From NCBI GenBank assembly GCA_021401465.1, contig JADDMT010000028.1, positions 62,001 through 126,000 of the forward strand: 64,000 nt of DNA, given 5' to 3'. Every line of letters begins with the position of its first letter. The stretch's first letter is position 1. A program made the translations under genes and the position numbers. Positions 11,310 to 21,616 of this stretch are shown one piece after another. The DNA is from Teratosphaeria epicoccoides. Lineage: Eukaryota > Ascomycota > Dothideomycetes > Mycosphaerellales > Teratosphaeriaceae. Under the pieces are notes generated by a model, which worked only from the letters and a program-made list of their open reading frames with translations, was not told where the DNA came from and made no database searches.

Positions 11310-12361
11310 TCAATCGCTACTGTTCCTGTCTTCCATATACGCGTTGACCTGCCCATTGAACGCAGCCTTCTCCTCATCCGGGCTGCTCCACGCCGTGTCC
11401 CAGTGTACTCGCGCCGCCGCCACCATGTACTCGTGCCCATCCCACAGATCTACCTTGACAGAGTAGTTGAGCACCTTTGGCAGTCGCTTGACGGCTCTGC
11501 GTAATGCATCTGTCATCTCGCGACACTGTGGATCCACAAACGACTCTGTGCGATCACGTTCCATATCCATGGAGCTCAAGGTAATCGCAATGACCCGTGC
11601 CTCAGTGCACTGACGTAGGTGAGTGAGGAATGTTTGGAAGGCGTCTACTTCAATGCAAGACTTCCCACGTAACATTCCATAGCGCAGAAAAGGCGAGCCC
11701 AAGTTGAGTCCAAGCTTCTTTGCATCGGTGCGCAGGACTGTCTCCATTTCAGGACACTTGAGGAAGGCGCTGCCTTGGCGCACTCAAGAGCCGCGTCGTC
11801 AGTGGAGGGCTCAGGGGGTATTTCTTCGAATATCACACGAAGGATGTGCGGCACCGCGTCCGCGAGAAAATCGCGAAAATCCGCTCGCATCTTGTTGGAC
11901 ACAAGCAAGAGTGCCTCGATGGCACGCGGTACCGACGGATCCCAACAAGCAATCGGGCACGGGCTCGACGGTGCGTATTGTGCGATGGCGAGTCATTCCG
12001 GACCCCAAGGCCAATATATGGGCTCTGAGAGCAAGTCCTCGAGGCACTGCTTGAAGATCATCCGACGTGGCTTCCACGGAAGCATCAAAAACGACGAGTG
12101 ATCAGGCGTTTCTTCGACTCGGAGACCTTCAAAGCGACTCGAGATGTTGAGTCCCACTGACAGCGACTTCGCGGAGCGTGGAAGACCTCTGTGCCGCGTT
12201 ACCGGTCGATGATGTTGGAAGGTGTCGACGAATGTGATATGATATGCCGGAGCAGAATGGGCAAGATGATGTAATGTGGATGTCCAAAGTGTTCGCTGCA
12301 GTGTTGTGCCAGAGAGAAAGAAATTCTTTCGTCGCCAGGTCCATCGAGTCACCAGTATCAA
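11310..12361 (-). pseudogene. Broken gene of unknown function
   Basis: From about 12110 down to 11780 one frame is open except for a single TGA after YWPWGPE (about 11990): before it reads PRRMIFKQCLEDLLSEP and after it ALLLVSNKMRADFRDFL. At about 11780 the sense moves to another frame (FLKCPEMETVLRTDAKKLGLN) and runs to the stop at 11310. One in-frame stop and one frameshift within otherwise protein-like sequence indicate a pseudogene, or a sequence error at two sites. The content resembles fungal proteins of unknown function; no domain was recognised. The 5' end is unclear. Confidence 0.55.
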
Positions 12362-12726
12362 GGCTCAGTCACTCCTGATGCAAGTCGTGCCGAAAGCACG
12401 GATCACTTTTCACATGCCTCAGTCTCCCTTAGGGAAGCCAAGTCAAGCGTCCGTACGGGAGCAAGAGCAACATTTCTCTGTCGTGGCCCTCAAGCCATGA
12501 CTCTCCTCACTCGAGCGTCTGATCGAGGACAGGAGTGTTTGCGATGTGGTTGCCTGGAGAAGTCATCCAACACTGGCCAAAAGTCTGCGACTTCGATCAG
12601 CAGACTCATCTTCGCCGTCCCAATATCTGCGATATATTTCACTACGCTTTTCAGAAGTCTTCGAAGGAGGTCTCATGACCGAAAGAAACGTGTTCCTGAT
12701 CATGCTCCGCCATGGTGGAGAGGACG

Positions 12727-12755
12727 TCGCCATGCATCGCCATGCATCGCCATGC
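12727..12755. repeat. 10-bp tandem repeat, about 2.9 copies
   Basis: The unit TCGCCATGCA is repeated nearly three times just beyond the 3' end of the decayed ligase gene. It contains the palindrome ATGCAT formed at the unit junctions. Confidence 0.85.
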
Positions 12756-12783
12756 TTGGTCTCACTATGGTCGGACGCAGAGC

Positions 12784-14079
12784 CTACAGTCTTGCTCGTT
12801 CTGCATTGTCACTCACGCCGAGTCCTCGCACGCAATCTTGATCTCTATCCCGTGTTTTCAGCACTCTCCTCAACAGTTTCCCACTCGGACTCTTTGGTAT
12901 GGTGTCGGTGAACTCAATCTCTTGAATCCATTTGTACCTGACCCTCTTTGCTTTGATAAAAGCAAGCAACGTCCGACCGACCTCATCAGCAGGCTGCACA
13001 GCTTGCTTCATCACCACGTATGCCTTCGGTCGCTCACCAGCATACGAATCCGGAACGCCAAGCACGGCAGAGTCTTCTACCAGCTCATGTCCCAGCAGAA
13101 GATCCTCGAGCTCCGCCTTCACTTTGATCATCTCCTTGATGCGATCGAATATATGGATTAGTCCTTCCTCGTCGAGATGTCCAACATCACCTGTATGGAA
13201 ACAACCATCCTTGAAACATTTCAGCCGTGGCCACCGAATTGTCAAGATAACCAACCCATGGCAATCTGCGGTACTTTCGCACATATCTGTCCAGTCTCGT
13301 TCGCACCGAGCTCCTTGTTGGGATTGTCGATGTCTATGACCTTCAGCAGTGTGTTTGCGCAAGCGAGACCTCCAATGTGAGCGTACTTGTAGTCGTAATG
13401 GGTCGGTGGGTGGCATGAGATACATGCAGTCGACTCAGTCGCGCCATAGCCCTGCCTGAAGCCTGTAGCTGGGAACCGCTTCTGTAGCTCGCGGATGATC
13501 TCCGGAGCGGTGGGAGCTGAGCCTGAAGACCATCTCTTTACGACTCGTTGGAGATCTGGGAGGTATTTGTCAACTACGGGATCTCTGACCGTGCGGATGA
13601 TGATTGGCGGCACGAGGATAAGCTCCTCCACTGCGTACTCAATGATTGCTCGAAGCATCGTTTCCAAGTTGAACGTTGGCAGCATTACAGCGTTGCCATT
13701 CATAAGAACTGGATAGTGACAAAGACCGAACCAGAACGGTAATGTGAAAAAGCGGTGTTGCGGCGAGCATCTGATATTTAGTTCCGGCAGAGACGACTTG
13801 AATCTGTCGAGGCTGATGACATTGTGCGATGATCTTATGGCGAGACAACATGACAGCTTTTGGTAGGCCTGTCGTGCCACTGCTGAAGTTGAGATACCCG
13901 CAGACATGTTTGTTGCTTTTGCCGCCGGCCAGCTTGAACGGTGGAGGTGCCTGATCCACTCTACCGCCCATCTTGGTCAGGCCTTGAAGATGAATACACA
14001 CAGCCGACAGCATTACAAAGCCGATTGCATCGCAACGAATCGTTGACAAGCGTAGATATTGGTTCGAGCTATGGAACAT
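12784..14079 (-). pseudogene. Decayed acyl-CoA synthetase (4-coumarate-CoA ligase-like)
   Basis: Three overlapping minus-strand frames carry consecutive parts of one AMP-binding enzyme. The first has the P-loop FSSGTTGLPKAVMLSRH. The second has PVLMNGNAVMLPTF and the motif GYGATEST. The third has CFHTGDVGHLDEEGLIHIFDR and the C-terminal PKSPSGKLLRR with the usual catalytic lysine. Frameshifts lie near 13740 and 13240, and the hinge after IKEMIKVK has lost a few residues. The N-terminal third, normally about 180 residues, is absent. An intact enzyme would adenylate a carboxylic acid and couple it to CoA. The gene is dead unless the shifts are sequence errors. Confidence 0.85.
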
Positions 14080-14206
14080 AATGGTTCATCAAAGCACCGC
14101 TCAAAGACATCGGACCTTGCTGAAAGCGATCTTGGAGCCATCAGCCTCCTTGATCCCCAATTGGCCCAGCACGAGCAGCCGCACAGCTGCGCACCAAATG
14201 TCCCGC

Positions 14207-14803
14207 CTAGTTCTGCTCGCAGTACGGCTCGATCTGGCCGGTGTCTGCACCCCAAGCCAGGCTGTTGACTTCAAATTCAGCACGGCAGATTTGCCTGTTC
14301 TCATCCAGATACAGGAGCTGCATTCCCTTGACCCGATACTTGCCGCTTCCAACATGAGGCAGCGTCCAGGAGAAATAGACCACGTCATTCTCTGCGCAAA
14401 GGACGTTTGTAACGTCGAATCCCCTGAACGGAGGTGGATTTTCGTTCTGAAGCTCCTCGACGTTTTGGAGGAATTGAGTGCGATTGCGAGACAAGGGTGT
14501 TTCGTCGAGCTGCCGAAGTCAGTACGTGAGATTCGAGTCGTTTGCATGCGGAAATCAGCAGACCTTTTCATCGAGCAACGAGTGAATGGAATCGCTGAAG
14601 TCCTGGTAATCTGGGGAGATGAGCTCGTTCGCTGTATCCTGGTACGAGTTCCCATTGTACGACTTGTGCTGCAAGATCGAGACGTATTTCCCAACGATCT
14701 CGTCTCCTCCACACGCTGCGCCGTCGCCAGAAGGTGTGTTGTAGCGAGTCAAAGGTGCTGCCAATGACAGGCTGAATGAAAGAGCCAGGAGGTGAACCTT
14801 CAT
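14207..14803 (-). CDS. Small secreted NTF2-like protein
   Basis: Exons 14803..14564 and 14509..14207 give about 180 residues. The 54-nt intron has donor GTCTGC (weak) but a textbook branch and acceptor, TACTGACTTCGGCAG, and both exons are in phase 0. A signal peptide (MKVHLLALSFSLSLAAP) precedes a domain with IVGKYVSILQHKSYN, DTANELISPDYQDFSDSI and a C-terminal part WTLPHVGSGKYRVKG, the pattern of fungal secreted NTF2-like proteins. These lack a known enzyme activity. Without splicing the frame stops two codons after exon 1. It lies between the decayed ligase and a stretch without genes in the secreted-protein-rich block. Confidence 0.72.
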
Positions 14804-15758
14804 CTTGTCGGTCTGTCAGGGCCTGTCGATGGCTGTGGAGGATGGTTGATGCTACCAGACGACGACACAGAAGCAGAGGTCTGCTTATGTATCTGATTTA
14901 CGATGGAGAGTGGAACGGGCTGCTTTGTTTCGAGGGTTGCATACCCTCAAAGTATGGAAGCTGGCGGACGGAATTTCTGAGCCGCAAAGGATATGTTCGG
15001 GCGTTGACACTTCCTTGACGCACCGAGATGCTAGATCTGAATCGCCATGAAGCAGCGGAACTCCTGGTTTCATCGACACGGATGTCAATCTGGGTTGTTT
15101 TCGTTGCAGCTTGCAATGTCATTTTTTACCCAGACCCGGCGGCAGCAAGATCGCAATGTCTAGATGCGAATGCTGATACAGAACGCAGGTCGTAGAGTCT
15201 TCGTCCACAAACTTGTGATGCATGTTGCAGGCGGTGTCTACTGTACATCGTATCGAGAGCGAGCCGGTATACTACTACTCTTATACTACTACTCTTTCCG
15301 TCATCATGCATGCAAGAAGGGGAGCAAGCTCGTCAACTTTACCAGGTCGACTCGCGCAATTTCCCTGGAGCTTGTCGTAACACCTGCTAGATCTTGAGGA
15401 CCAAACAGCGAGCAACGCGCGGCCATGTGTCAGTCCGATAACCTGGAACGCCGAAGCGGAAAAGTAAGATGTTTGTGTCGAGTCGGCTGGCGTTGCGGTA
15501 AAGTTAGAAAGGCGGTGCGTGCCAAGCCTAGCCTCGATGTCAAATACTGATCATGTAAAGTGGTGTATTCCGGGGTCACCAACATTGACAAGAGCTCGGC
15601 GTCAGTATAGTCGTTGGACTGCAACACGTAAGATACATGTGTGTATGATGCACGGGACTGATGCTCTTCCGTGCTATCCACCGCTCAGACCATCCAAAAG
15701 CCTCACCCATTCCTCCTCCTCTCAAGCCTCCCAAAAGAAAAATCACAAATAAAAAAAA
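14804..15758. other. No recognisable gene
   Basis: Nothing convincing on either strand. A perfect 14-bp tandem duplication lies at 15268-15295. Confidence 0.5.
15268..15295. repeat. 14-bp tandem duplication
   Basis: The unit TATACTACTACTCT occurs twice in direct succession without mismatch, in a stretch without genes. Confidence 0.9.
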
Positions 15759-16160
15759 TCAATCCCTATTCCCACTCCCCTCAATCTTCCACTCCTGACA
15801 CCCCCCACTCCCCCACCTCGCCTCACCGCCCCCAAACTCGCCCCCGATCGCACAAACATAATAGAACTGGCTCGTGCAGTAGCTCCACGGCACCCACTGG
15901 CTGTCGGCGGGACACCCGTGGTCCACGATCACGAGCTCCGTGGCCCCGTCGGCGGTGTGCGCGGAGGCGCCGACGGTGACGTGCGAGGCGGGGCTGCCGC
16001 AGAGGGCGTCGATGGCGGTGTTGATGGAGGGGTTTTTGGAGGCGCAGGTCAGTTGGTTGGTGTAGGAGGAGGCGAGGAGGTCGTCTGGGGAGGGGAGGGC
16101 GAGGGGCAGGGCGAGGCCGGAGGCCGTTGCGAGGAGGGTGGAGAGGATGGGGAGGTGCAT
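15759..16160 (-). CDS. Small secreted protein, six cysteines
   Basis: Single-exon frame of 133 residues from the ATG at 16160. The first 20 residues (MHLPILSTLLATASGLALPL) form a clear signal peptide. The mature chain has six cysteines (TCAS, LCGS, GCPA, YCTS, VCAI, GCQE), Gly/Ser-rich linkers and the aromatic segment WVPWSYC. No known domain was recognised and it does not share the WNCC pattern of the array at 9-11 kb. The 5' flank has long T tracts on the plus strand (about 16166-16250). A surface or effector-like role is only a guess. Confidence 0.65.
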   Translation of the reverse strand: MHLPILSTLLATASGLALPLALPSPDDLLASSYTNQLTCASKNPSINTAIDALCGSPASHVTVGASAHTADGATELVIVDHGCPADSQWVPWSYCTSQFYYVCAIGGEFGGGEARWGSGGCQEWKIEGSGNRD

Positions 16161-16877
16161 GGGTGATTTTTTTTTCTGCTTTTTTTTTTTTGCTTTTTGT
16201 GTTTTTTCTGCTTTACCTTTGTTTTCCTTTTGTTAATTCTGTTTTTTGGCTTTTGATGTCTTTTGGTGAAGAGAATCGATCGTGTAAGTAAGAATAAGGT
16301 ATAAGCTGTTGGCTAGCAAGGTCGTGGTGCTGGGCTCTGCACGGCGGCAAGCTGAGTGATATAGGTGGCACATTGATCGCCATCGAGGCACAGACAAAGC
16401 GGACTTTCAGGAGACAAAGCATGCGTTCGTTCGTGCGTGCATGGGATAAAGAGAGGGGAGTCACGAGTTTTCGCTTCGCCGTCACGCGACACCCGTGACG
16501 CATGTTGCTATTTGCGCTGTGCATGACTGGGTCTCGCTGTCGCCCGCTCCGGAATGATGCTGTTCAATACGAGCATGGGTGCGCGCATGGCGGACGGCGC
16601 TCTTCGATAAGGGGCACGCGGACTGCGGACTCGAACCGCGCAGGCGTTTGCCGCGTGGGAAAATGAGTGGATCGGTCGAAATGATTCTGCCCGGTCCGTC
16701 CATGTAGTTGGTTCGGTTCTATATGCACTTGTCCATGTTCAGGGCAGAAACACATATGCTACACAAAGACTCACAAATGCTCCAAATCATCCTCTCTCCC
16801 CAAAGTGTCCCCAAGGACGCCACTGCAATGCATAGCACGAGACTCCGAACGACAACAGACAAAGACTGACGGCCTTC
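16161..16877. other. Intergenic; T-rich tracts
   Basis: Between two minus-strand genes. The left part holds poly-T runs broken by GC and GT steps (about 16166-16250), which read as A tracts on the minus strand just upstream of the secreted protein gene. A TTCGAGTCC T-loop-like string near 16630 (minus) was examined for a tRNA and rejected. Confidence 0.5.
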
Positions 16878-18313
16878 CTAATTCGAATGCATCTTCTTGA
16901 TCCTCGTCCCACCCTCATACAACGCCCTGTCGACCGCCGCAGCAACCGTCAACGTGCCACCGACGACGGCACAGATGCCGACCAGGAAGCTCGAAAAGGA
17001 CTTTGGCCGGGCTTCGCGGTTGACGACTTTCATCGGGGAGATGTCCTAGGGTATACACGTGAGCACACGGGCGCGTTTCCAGGCAGAAGTAAAATAATTA
17101 ATGATAATAATTAAAACAAAGCATAGATAAAATACAGGGGGTGACGGGTGAGACTTACGTATGAGAAAAAGACGCCCGGAATGCCGCCTCGAGCGTGCAG
17201 GCGCTCCTTGTGACCCTCCTTTTCCGCATCGCCACCCGACAGACTGCGCTGATGCGATGTCACCGAGAACTGATGCGTCTCGATGCTTCCGGCGATGCCC
17301 TCGCCGAGCGTGCCGAGTGGGATGTACTCGTGAGGGATGCGAATGTTATCCCATGCCCTGTCCCAGCCCAGTGGTAGGTAGGCGGTCGACACGACCTTGA
17401 CGAAGTACATGAAGTTGTAAGCCTTCTCGTCAGTCTTCTGCTCGGAGTCATCCAGCGGGTTCAGATGGTGATTCGTCCACTCCACTTCCTTGGACCCCAT
17501 CTTCTTGATAATGTCGTCCGGCAGGGGCGGGCCGAAGCGGAGATGGTGGATCTTGTGCGTGAAGGTGTGCTGGACGCCGTCGCCGCCGGCGAAGTAGTTT
17601 TCCAGGTCGTGGACGTGCATGTTGCCGTTGGAGAAGGACTTGCCCGGAGCGAAGTGGAAGTTCCCGACGACCTTGTTGACGCGAATGCCACCCTCGATCC
17701 GGCAGCCTTCCTTGCGCTGCTCGTCGAGGTGTTCGGCGTAGTGTTCGCGCTCGCACTGCTCGACGTTCTCGCCACGGCCGAAGGACCACGAGACGCTGGC
17801 ATAGGCGTCGCGGACTTCGGCGCAGGTGTTGCAGCACCCGGGTTTCTTGGCATCGGACGGGGCCGGTGCACCGTAACAGCCGCCACAGTAGTTCGGGTCC
17901 AGAGGGTGATTGTCGCCGTCCTTGGCATCGTCCGTGCCCAGCTGCAGGGCGGAGGCGGCGATGGGATGGCCGCCTTCCGACTGGGGGCGTAATCGGACCT
18001 TGTTGATGCCGTGCATAATGCCGGATTGCACCTCCCCACTGACGTCCATGACATCGAGGGTCAACAGCTCACACGGCACGCGCGGGAAGGAGACGTTCAT
18101 GTGGATCTCCATCTTCTCGCCGCGGCCCTTGTCGACGATCAGCTCCGGCTGGACGACGATGCGGCGGTAATCGGACCATTCTCCCCAGACGAGGTAGAGG
18201 ATGAGGACGATGGCGGTGAGGGTGACGATGCCGCCCGACGTGGTCCGTATGCGCGCATCTTCGACGGTCTTGGTGAAGGCGTCGAGGCGGGTGAAGCGGG
18301 ACTTGGGCGGCAT
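16878..18313 (-). CDS. ERV46: COPII vesicle protein Erv46 (ERGIC3 family)
   Basis: Exons 18313..17159 and 17045..16878, with a 113-nt intron (GTAAGT ... CCCTAG), give about 440 residues, near the family norm. The start MPPKSRFTRLDAFTKTVEDARIRTTSGG is the conserved cytosolic N-terminus of Erv41/46 proteins and decides the ATG, although the frame is open far upstream. The first membrane segment is IVTLTAIVLILYLVW; a long lumenal domain follows with cysteine motifs YCGGCYG and CCNTCAEVRDAY. Exon 2 supplies the second membrane segment (FLVGICAVVGGTLTVAAAV) and a short tail ending in KKMHSN. Erv46 pairs with Erv41 as a cargo receptor cycling between ER and Golgi. It is divergent from SEC20. Confidence 0.95.
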
Positions 18314-18782
18314 GGCGAGGGGAGGGAAGCAGGAAGGTGCGGGCGCGGGAGGCAGGTGCAGGTGTGGCAGGCGCAGGCGCAGGCGCGGGCGCGGGCGCGG
18401 GCGCGGGACGACCTTGGTGGTACGCCGAACTGGAGCGAGCGGGTGTTTGGACTGCGCTGCACGACACGGGGCATCCAATGGACGGGGGCGTTGCGCTCTT
18501 GAGCGGAGCAGGCAGGGGCGATCGATGGTCGGGACACAGGCAGCAGGAGGGATTCGGGGTGAGGAGGGCGATGGCCACATACACGCATTACGATGTGCTG
18601 ACACTTGTTCCCAGCGCAGAGCCGCCATGCACCTTCCCCACAACAAAAAGTCGACCGTGCCTGGAGCTAGGAGGTAGCCGGACGCGACACCTGGCACGTT
18701 TCATGTGACGTCGTGATCATGTGCACACTCGCCCGCCATCACCGCCCCGACTCTCTCCACCTCTCCCCTCTCCGCCTCCACC
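18314..18782. promoter_or_regulatory. Shared divergent promoter of ERV46 and SEC20
   Basis: These 469 bp separate the start codons of two ER-Golgi trafficking genes pointing away from each other. The ERV46-proximal half is extremely GC-rich with alternating GCGCAGGCGC-type runs (about 18360-18410); the SEC20-proximal half has a TGACGTCGTGATCATGTG stretch near 18708-18725 resembling a CRE half-site region. Promoter function is inferred from position. Confidence 0.55.
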
Positions 18783-20153
18783 ATGTCGACCCTCCCGCAG
18801 CTCTCGCACGATCTCGCCCAGCTGCACGACTCTCTCCACGCGACAAACGCTCTGATCACGCGACTCGCCAAGCTTTCCTCTCCGCCCGGCTCTGAGCGCG
18901 ATCACGCCGAGCGCTCGGTCCGCATCGAGCTCGCTCAGGACATCCACGACGCCCTGAAGCAGCTGGAGGAAGAGCTCGAGTTGCTCACCCAGGAAGTTGA
19001 TGACGTCACCGCAAGTGCTGCCCCACCGAGACGGCGGGAAAGTGCGAGACGGCGGGAAGGCGCGCGTTTGAGTGCGCACGTGTTGAGATTGGACGAGGAT
19101 TTGCAGCTCTCGAGGCGTCGCTTCCGACGCGCTCAGTTGACGGCCAAGAGAAACAGCGAGGCAGCCAAGCAGCAGGAGTGGGAGCTGGTCTTTCGGGACT
19201 TGCAATCACTTCCAGTCTCTTCCGCATCCGAAGCGGCGGACGGGGCACAAGACCTCTTCGCTGGCCGAAGCAAACGCCACCACCACCACCACCACCACCA
19301 CCACCAGAAACACCTCACCAAAGACGAGCTCGAAGTCCAGGCCTCGACAGACGTCACAGCGGCCCTTCGCCGCACCCACCACCTCCTCGCCACCGAGCTC
19401 TCCCGCTCGCGTTTTGCGCAGGAGACGTTCGATCAATCGACTGCTGCACTCGAGCAACTGGGCGACACCTACACTGATCTCGGAACCATCATCGACAAGT
19501 CGAAAGATCTGCTCGGCACCTTGCTGCGGAGCCAGAAGAGCGACACCTGGTATCTCGAAACCGCCTTCTACATCCTCCTCGCCCTCTTCGCCTGGCTAGT
19601 CTTCCGCCGCCTCCTCTTCGGACCCTTTGTCAAACTGCCGCTCTTCTTCTACAATTGCACAATCCTCATCTTAAATTGGACGCTTGTGAAACCACTCTAC
19701 TGCTTCCTGACATTAACGGGTGTCATCACGACAAAGACCAGAGAAGCAACTCCTTCGGTCTCAAGACCGCCGTTGATCGTGCACAACAGTGCCACGAGCG
19801 GGCCTACGCTAGTACCTGCAGCTCATCGACTGGGCATGCAGAATCAAGGCGGTGGTGTCCCGGCGGGCATGGGGGGCGCGGGAGCCAAGACGGACAAGTT
19901 TGGGCAGCTCAGAGATCCGAGTATGGAGCAGATTGCGCAGCGGCATGAGAGGAGCGAGGGTGAGGCGAGTGGGAGTCAGCAGCGGCAGGATGGAGACGAG
20001 GGTGTGGTGAGGAGAGGTGATGGGACGATTTTGCAGGACAGGGGCGACGTGCCGAAGAATCCCAAGAAGAAGGCCTTGGAGGCTGATGTGGAGGATGCGA
20101 CGCAAGAGGTTCGGGAGGAAGGGAAGGCGAGGGTGAAGCGGGATGAGCTGTAG
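18783..20153 (+). CDS. SEC20: ER SNARE Sec20
   Basis: Single exon of 456 residues from an ATG in good context (CCACCATG). The N-terminal half is helical and charged. A nine-histidine run at residues 166-174 precedes the SNARE-like region (about 187-250, with STAALEQLGDTYTDLGTIIDKSKDLLGTLL), followed by a membrane segment (AFYILLALFAWLVF, about 261-274) and a further hydrophobic stretch. The protein ends in RDEL, an H/KDEL-type ER retrieval signal; yeast Sec20 ends in HDEL. Sec20 is part of the Golgi-to-ER retrograde SNARE complex with Ufe1, Use1 and Sec22. Low-complexity acidic/basic sequence fills the lumenal tail. Confidence 0.93.
   Translation: MSTLPQLSHDLAQLHDSLHATNALITRLAKLSSPPGSERDHAERSVRIELAQDIHDALKQLEEELELLTQEVDDVTASAAPPRRRESARRREGARLSAHVLRLDEDLQLSRRRFRRAQLTAKRNSEAAKQQEWELVFRDLQSLPVSSASEAADGAQDLFAGRSKRHHHHHHHHHQKHLTKDELEVQASTDVTAALRRTHHLLATELSRSRFAQETFDQSTAALEQLGDTYTDLGTIIDKSKDLLGTLLRSQKSDTWYLETAFYILLALFAWLVFRRLLFGPFVKLPLFFYNCTILILNWTLVKPLYCFLTLTGVITTKTREATPSVSRPPLIVHNSATSGPTLVPAAHRLGMQNQGGGVPAGMGGAGAKTDKFGQLRDPSMEQIAQRHERSEGEASGSQQRQDGDEGVVRRGDGTILQDRGDVPKNPKKKALEADVEDATQEVREEGKARVKRDEL
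19278..19304 (+). repeat. (CAC)9 run encoding poly-His in SEC20
   Basis: Nine consecutive CAC triplets are in frame and encode nine histidines in the cytosolic part of Sec20, just before the SNARE region. A pure triplet run of this kind is expected to vary in length between strains. Confidence 0.95.
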
Positions 20154-20917
20154 CGACCAGCAATTCGAGATCTGTACGTGCAAGTTTCGATTCGTGGCCC
20201 GCGCACAGCCGATGAAGCATGTGGCTGGATACGTGACCGTGACACTCAGGTGGCGGCGCGAGATATCCAGCAGATGTCATCATGGGACTCTGGGATATCG
20301 CATGACGCGATACTGTATGAGCTCTCAGAGAACGATGTTTACGAGCGGGCCTCCAGCAGCGGCTCGAGGACAGTCAGGGGACTGACGCCGTAGGGACTCG
20401 TTTGATGCATGGGCAGAAGCAGACTGTTGGGACATTGGGCGGCATTACTGATTGTGTGATCCTCCGCCCCGCTGTGGAAGAATGTTCACGCCTTCTCTCA
20501 TCATACAGTGCATGTCACTGGCGCTTCTTCCACCGCAGCACCCAGAAGTCTCGGGTAGAAGTGGAAGGAGCGAAAACGTTGCTCGTCAATCACAAGCGAT
20601 GTCGAGCCCAGATCACGCGAGATGGCACGTGGAAACCTGTCTGATTGTCACGAGGAACGCGAGTGAAAGTGATGGAGAGCTCGTGAAGTGAGGTCGCATC
20701 TGAAGCTGGTCACCTCATGCATGGATGTGGCCTGCGCACGGTCTCTCTACACTCTCTCTTAAGTACCTTCCCCCTTCGCTCCATCTTCTCGACTTCCACC
20801 TCCCATTCCCCACCCCAATCATTCTCAAACCACACTCAAGACATCTTCCTCACTCCTCACTGAACCATACCGACAGTACCCCGAAAACATCATCACATAA
20901 CACAAACAACACCAAAC
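20154..20917. other. Intergenic between SEC20 and the SANT-like gene
   Basis: No gene seen. The last 170 bases are CT-rich on the plus strand (TCTCTCTACACTCTCTC and similar), a common feature just upstream of fungal transcription starts. Confidence 0.5.
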
Positions 20918-21616
20918 ATGCCCGTCTCCAACCTCGACACCAAGGGCCTAGACTGGACCGTGCGTGCTCTACCCGCCTCATCCTCTCTCATACCACGATG
21001 AACGACTGACAAGACACCTCTGCACCCCAGACCGCCAAGAAACTCTGCACCCAGCAAGAAATCGAGCGGTTGGCCTGCACGATGCTGAATTCGCAGGAAC
21101 TGTCTCACGTACGTCCCCTCACCGTCCCCGTCTCCTATGTCCACCCTCACGCTAACAACCCACGACCAAAAGATCGACTGGGACTCCGCCGCCAAGCAAT
21201 GGGGCGGCGACGTGAAACCAGACTCGTACAAGACGTTCATTTCACGTCTCTGCAAGAAACTGCGGGAGGCCAGAGCGAAGGGGGCGAGTGGCGATGATGC
21301 TTCGAGCGCTGCGGCGGCGGCTGGCACGGAGGCCAGAGGCAAGAAGCGCAAAGCGGCTCCGCCTGTGGGTGGCGCGGCTGAGGAGGATGGGGGGGAGCCG
21401 AGGGCGAAGAAAGGGAGAGGCAGGGCTGCTGGTGGCGTCACGAAGGGGGAAAAGGGGAGGACAGCGGCGGCGGAGCATGGTATGTTTTCTGAGCGTTCAG
21501 GACGATTGGTGAAAGTGTCGGTCAGGTGCTAACGAGTCCCAGATGCTGCGGGTGAGAATTGCGTCAAAGAGGAGGAGGAGGAGGAGGAGGAGGAGGAGGA
21601 GGAGGAGTTCGTCTGA
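20918..21616 (+). CDS. Small SANT/Myb-like basic nuclear protein with poly-Glu tail
   Basis: Four exons, 20918..20959, 21031..21108, 21173..21479 and 21543..21616, with introns of 71, 64 and 63 nt that all show good donors and CTGAC or CTAAC branch points, give 166 residues. The first 65 residues contain three tryptophans (GLDWT, IDWDS, KQWGGD) followed by TFISRLCKKLRE, resembling the small Myb/SANT-like modules common in filamentous fungi. Then comes a lysine/alanine-rich, histone-H1-like stretch with KKRK and RAKKGRGRA, and finally 13 consecutive glutamates ending FV. A nuclear, DNA- or chromatin-binding role is inferred. Because exons are tiny, frame-based gene finding would miss it. Confidence 0.75.
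21569..21607 (+). repeat. (GAG)13 run encoding the Glu tail
   Basis: Thirteen GAG triplets in frame at the end of the SANT-like gene. The perfect triplet pattern makes slippage likely. Confidence 0.95.

Noticed and set aside
16600..16680. tRNA suggested by a TTCGAGTCC loop on the minus strand
   Set aside because: A four-base T-stem can be formed, but no matching acceptor, D or anticodon arms were found within 75 nt.
17111..18697. Longer start for ERV46 at 18697
   Set aside because: The extra 128 residues are Pro/Arg-rich and precede the conserved MPPKSRFTRLDAF start; the real start is at 18313.
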